From the NCBI GenBank assembly GCA_022510525.1, contig JAFLTH010000001.1, positions 1-64,000 of the forward strand: a stretch of 64,000 bases of DNA, read 5' to 3'. The notes under the pieces were generated by a model, which was not told the DNA's origin, ran no database searches, and worked only from the letters and a program-made list of their open reading frames with translations. The position numbers and the translations under genes are program-made. Of the stretch, positions 61,669 to 64,000 are shown one piece after another. Source of the stretch: Lachnospiraceae bacterium (GTDB lineage Bacteria > Bacillota > Clostridia > Lachnospirales > Lachnospiraceae). Position 1 is the first letter of the stretch, and every line of letters begins with the position of its first letter.

Positions 61669-62756
61669 AAATAATTTATAAAAATCTTCCTTTGAAAAAG
61701 GCATTAACCATTACAATCGTGAGTTCTCTTTTCACTGCTTTTTTAGGAGCGATGGTGATATTATTGGCAACACGTCCAAGCTATTATGCTCTTGCGGCCA
61801 AAAACCCGGAAAATCCGGCTCTGCATTGGCACGATTTTTTTGCCATATCAACCGTGGGTATATATGTTTGTGTAGTGATCATTGCAGGATCATATATTTT
61901 CTATCGGTTAAAACTTTCCGCTCCCTTAAAGGTATTGACGGAGGGAATAGAGCAGATAGCCGTGGATAATCTGGATTTTTCGGTACAGTATGATGCAGAA
62001 GATGAATTGGGGACGCTCTGCAGGTCTTTTGAACGGATGAAGAATGAATTGCAGAATAATTATAAAAGGATATGGCGTATGACGGAGGAGCGCAGAAAAC
62101 TGGGTGCAGCCTTTGCACATGATTTACGCACACCGCTTACGGTATTGCAGGGATATACAGATTTTTTAGAAGAGTATATTCCGTTTCCCGAAAAAGAAGA
62201 TACAAAACTGCTGGAAACGAACCGCATGATGGCATATTATATTAAGCGTTTGGAAGATTATGTCGAAGTTATGAACAAAATCCAAAAATTAGAGGATACA
62301 CCAGTCAAAATACAGACTGTTTCAATAGACAGTTTTATGAAAATGTTGGATGACAACATAAAATTGACAGCTAAGGAATATGGGAAAGATATTTCCGTTA
62401 CAAATGAAGCCAATCTACAAGAGGTTAGGGGGGATATTTCCCTGATCTTCAGAGTGTTGGAAAATGTTATGAGAAACGCCTTCCGATATTCTGAAACCAA
62501 AGTTTTTGTGCGTCTGTATGAGCAGAATCATTTACTTTCTTTTGAAATGATTGATGATGGAGCAGGGTTTAGTCCGGAAGCTCTGGAGCAGGCGCTAAAT
62601 CCCTTTTATACTTCCGGACAATCGGGAACTTCCCATTTGGGACTTGGATTGAATATCTGTAAAATCCTTTGTGAAAAACATGGAGGCAGCATTTCAATCA
62701 GTAATACTCCAGATTCAGGCGCAAGAGTACAATTTTCATTTTTGTTGGAAAAGTAG
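61656..62756 (+). CDS. Sensor histidine kinase
   Basis: 366 residues. Membrane segments at about residues 16-38 and 66-88 flank a short extracellular loop. Then come a HAMP domain, the phospho-accepting His in AFAHDLRTPLTVLQGY (about residue 154), N-box LENVMRNAFRYS and G-boxes DDGAGFSPEAL and GLGLNICKILCEKHGG. The small sensory loop is typical of kinases that sense antimicrobial peptides through a partner ABC transporter. Confidence 0.92.
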   Translation: MGKLKIIYKNLPLKKALTITIVSSLFTAFLGAMVILLATRPSYYALAAKNPENPALHWHDFFAISTVGIYVCVVIIAGSYIFYRLKLSAPLKVLTEGIEQIAVDNLDFSVQYDAEDELGTLCRSFERMKNELQNNYKRIWRMTEERRKLGAAFAHDLRTPLTVLQGYTDFLEEYIPFPEKEDTKLLETNRMMAYYIKRLEDYVEVMNKIQKLEDTPVKIQTVSIDSFMKMLDDNIKLTAKEYGKDISVTNEANLQEVRGDISLIFRVLENVMRNAFRYSETKVFVRLYEQNHLLSFEMIDDGAGFSPEALEQALNPFYTSGQSGTSHLGLGLNICKILCEKHGGSISISNTPDSGARVQFSFLLEK

Positions 62757-62780
62757 ATACTTTTGTGATATTTTTCATTT

Positions 62781-62816
62781 ACACTCTCCTTATAGTAATG
62801 AGGAGAGTTTTTTTCT
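62781..62816 (+). terminator. Terminator between kinase and ABC ATPase genes
   Basis: ACTCTCCTT/AATGAGGAGAGT stem followed by TTTTTT. Confidence 0.8.
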
Positions 62817-62848
62817 CCGGAAAATAGCTTGTGAAGGAGTATCGGTAT

Positions 62849-63601
62849 ATGGAAAAAATACTATCTGTATCAGGATTGCAAAAATCTTACATTACAAAAG
62901 GGAATACCTATCCTGTGCTGAAAGGTGTCAGCATGGAGATGAACAGAGGTGAATTTGTTGCGGTCATGGGACCGTCCGGCAGCGGAAAAACGACGCTGCT
63001 GAATATTGTGTCGGGGTTTTTATCAGCAGACAGTGGTAAGGTGAAAGTGGGTTCTGTGGATATGCTTCACACGGATAAAGAAAAACAGGCTGAAATCCGT
63101 TCCAGTATTTTAGGTTTTATCTTCCAGGATTTTATGCTGATAGATGGGTTGACGGTGCAGGAAAATATTTATCTTCCACAGATCATCGCCAAAAAGCCTG
63201 CAGCAGATGTAGAAGGGAAAACAAGTGATCTGCTGTGCGCCTTTGGCATTGAGGATATTTCCGGCAAATACCCAAGCGAGCTTTCCGGCGGTCAAAAACA
63301 ACGGGTGGCTATTGCAAGAGCTTTATCCAATGAGCCGTTGTTAATCTTAGCTGATGAGCCGACCGGAAACCTTGATTCCAAGTCAAGCAATGCTGTCATA
63401 GAAGCATTTCTGTTTGCAAAGGAGCATATGGAGGCTACGGTTTTGATGGTAACACATGATGCAATAGCTGCTTCCCATGCGGATCGTGTGATTGCCTTGT
63501 CGGATGGGATGGTAGTAAGGGAATTGGTACGTCAGAAAGAACAGAGGCAGTTTATGAATGACATTCTGGAATTTTTGAAGATTGTGGAGGTGGGACAATG
63601 A
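62849..63601 (+). CDS. ABC transporter ATPase (BceA/MacB type)
   Basis: 250 residues from ATG 62849 (GAAGGAG upstream). Walker A MGPSGSGKTTLLNIVSGFL, Q-loop FIFQDFMLIDGLTVQEN, signature LSGGQKQRVAIARAL, Walker B LLILADEPTGNLDSK. It overlaps the permease start by 4 bases. With the two-component system it forms a Bce-like detoxification module, likely for self-resistance. Confidence 0.92.
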   Translation: MEKILSVSGLQKSYITKGNTYPVLKGVSMEMNRGEFVAVMGPSGSGKTTLLNIVSGFLSADSGKVKVGSVDMLHTDKEKQAEIRSSILGFIFQDFMLIDGLTVQENIYLPQIIAKKPAADVEGKTSDLLCAFGIEDISGKYPSELSGGQKQRVAIARALSNEPLLILADEPTGNLDSKSSNAVIEAFLFAKEHMEATVLMVTHDAIAASHADRVIALSDGMVVRELVRQKEQRQFMNDILEFLKIVEVGQ

Positions 63602-64000
63602 CATTAAATGAAATCACCAGGAAGCTGATCCGCCAGAATAAAAGCAGATATATTCTTTTTGGACTGTCAATCTGTTTTGCCGTTGCCATGACCGGGGCTT
63701 ATGGCACTTTGCTTTTCAGTAGGGTTATAACCGATGTATTGATGACAGATGGATCGACTTACTTAATTTCACTTGGAATGTATGGGATTACAATGATAGG
63801 TATTGTTGTTTTTCTTTTTTACGCAAATGCTATTTATATTCAGTTTCAAATGGGGGAGATTGGGGTATTCCTTTCTCTTGGTCTCCCGCCCAAATCTGTT
63901 GGTAGAATACAAAACCGGCAGCTTGACATCACATTTTTGATCGGAGGGGCTATAGGGCTTATTCTGGCTATGCCGTTTTCTTTTGGCATATGGTCGCTGT
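63598..64000 (+). CDS. ABC transporter permease, FtsX/BceB-like, partial
   Basis: The start overlaps the ATPase stop (ATGA). 134 residues are visible: an N-terminal basic segment and membrane segments at about residues 19-39, 58-76 and 116-134. The gene runs off the right edge. The layout fits a BceB-like permease (FtsX fold), which confers resistance to peptide antibiotics. Confidence 0.85.
   Translation, partial: MTLNEITRKLIRQNKSRYILFGLSICFAVAMTGAYGTLLFSRVITDVLMTDGSTYLISLGMYGITMIGIVVFLFYANAIYIQFQMGEIGVFLSLGLPPKSVGRIQNRQLDITFLIGGAIGLILAMPFSFGIWSL

Overview
The window looks like part of a large conjugative plasmid, or a plasmid-like integrative element, from a low-to-mid GC anaerobic Firmicute. 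Clostridia, probably Lachnospiraceae-like, fits best. Reasons: strong AGGAGG ribosome binding sites, A/T-rich intergenic DNA, a plasmid-type ParAB system with palindromic sites, an iteron array, initiator-like proteins, a coupling protein, and no ribosomal or other chromosomal core operon. The exact taxon cannot be read from the sequence.

Left part (1-18 kb). An ECF sigma factor and its membrane partner sit at the edge. They are followed by a secreted SH3b protein. A minus-strand operon of DNA methylase, SNF2-like helicase and DnaN-like clamp comes next, divergent from a winged-helix replication initiator (7974-9434). Then come a hypothetical protein, a secreted PPC-domain protein, a membrane protein, a dead CDP-glucose dehydratase relic and a small kinase-fold protein. 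Positions 15197-16397 hold sixteen copies of a 19-bp iteron. A consensus promoter follows directly and drives an unfamiliar Cys-rich helix-turn-helix protein (16528-17745). This looks like a replication origin with a candidate new initiator.

Replisome and partition part (18-31 kb). On the minus strand are a DnaE polymerase, a DnaX clamp loader, a delta-prime-like subunit, a degenerate YhaM-like OB/HD protein, a zincin-like protein and a primase-like TOPRIM protein. ParA and ParB follow on the plus strand. Six 15-bp palindromes surrounding the region are the probable centromere.

Cargo part (31-46 kb). This holds a complete t6A tRNA-modification set (TsaC, TsaD, TsaE, TsaB) plus a degenerate TsaC-fold paralogue; a KfrA-like coiled-coil protein; an AbiH abortive-infection protein; a three-gene set of Hint-domain protein, lipoprotein thiaminase I and TPR membrane protein; and a minus-strand trio of radical SAM, saccharopine-dehydrogenase-like and radical SAM enzymes.

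Transfer and RiPP part (46-64 kb). Two replication-relaxation-type winged-helix proteins flank a VirD4/TraG-like coupling ATPase. A RiPP cluster follows: two radical SAM enzymes (one cobalamin-type), a 51-residue three-Cys precursor, an ABC exporter, two more radical SAM/SPASM enzymes and a subtilisin-like protease. A two-component system and a BceAB-like ABC transporter at the right edge are probable self-resistance genes.

One regulatory theme joins replication and transfer. Three minus-strand operons share a promoter, then about 50 nt downstream a small hairpin with a GNRA tetraloop and a covarying closing pair, then an intrinsic terminator just before the first gene. Several other replication genes also have a terminator in the leader. 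This suggests a shared attenuation or antitermination circuit.
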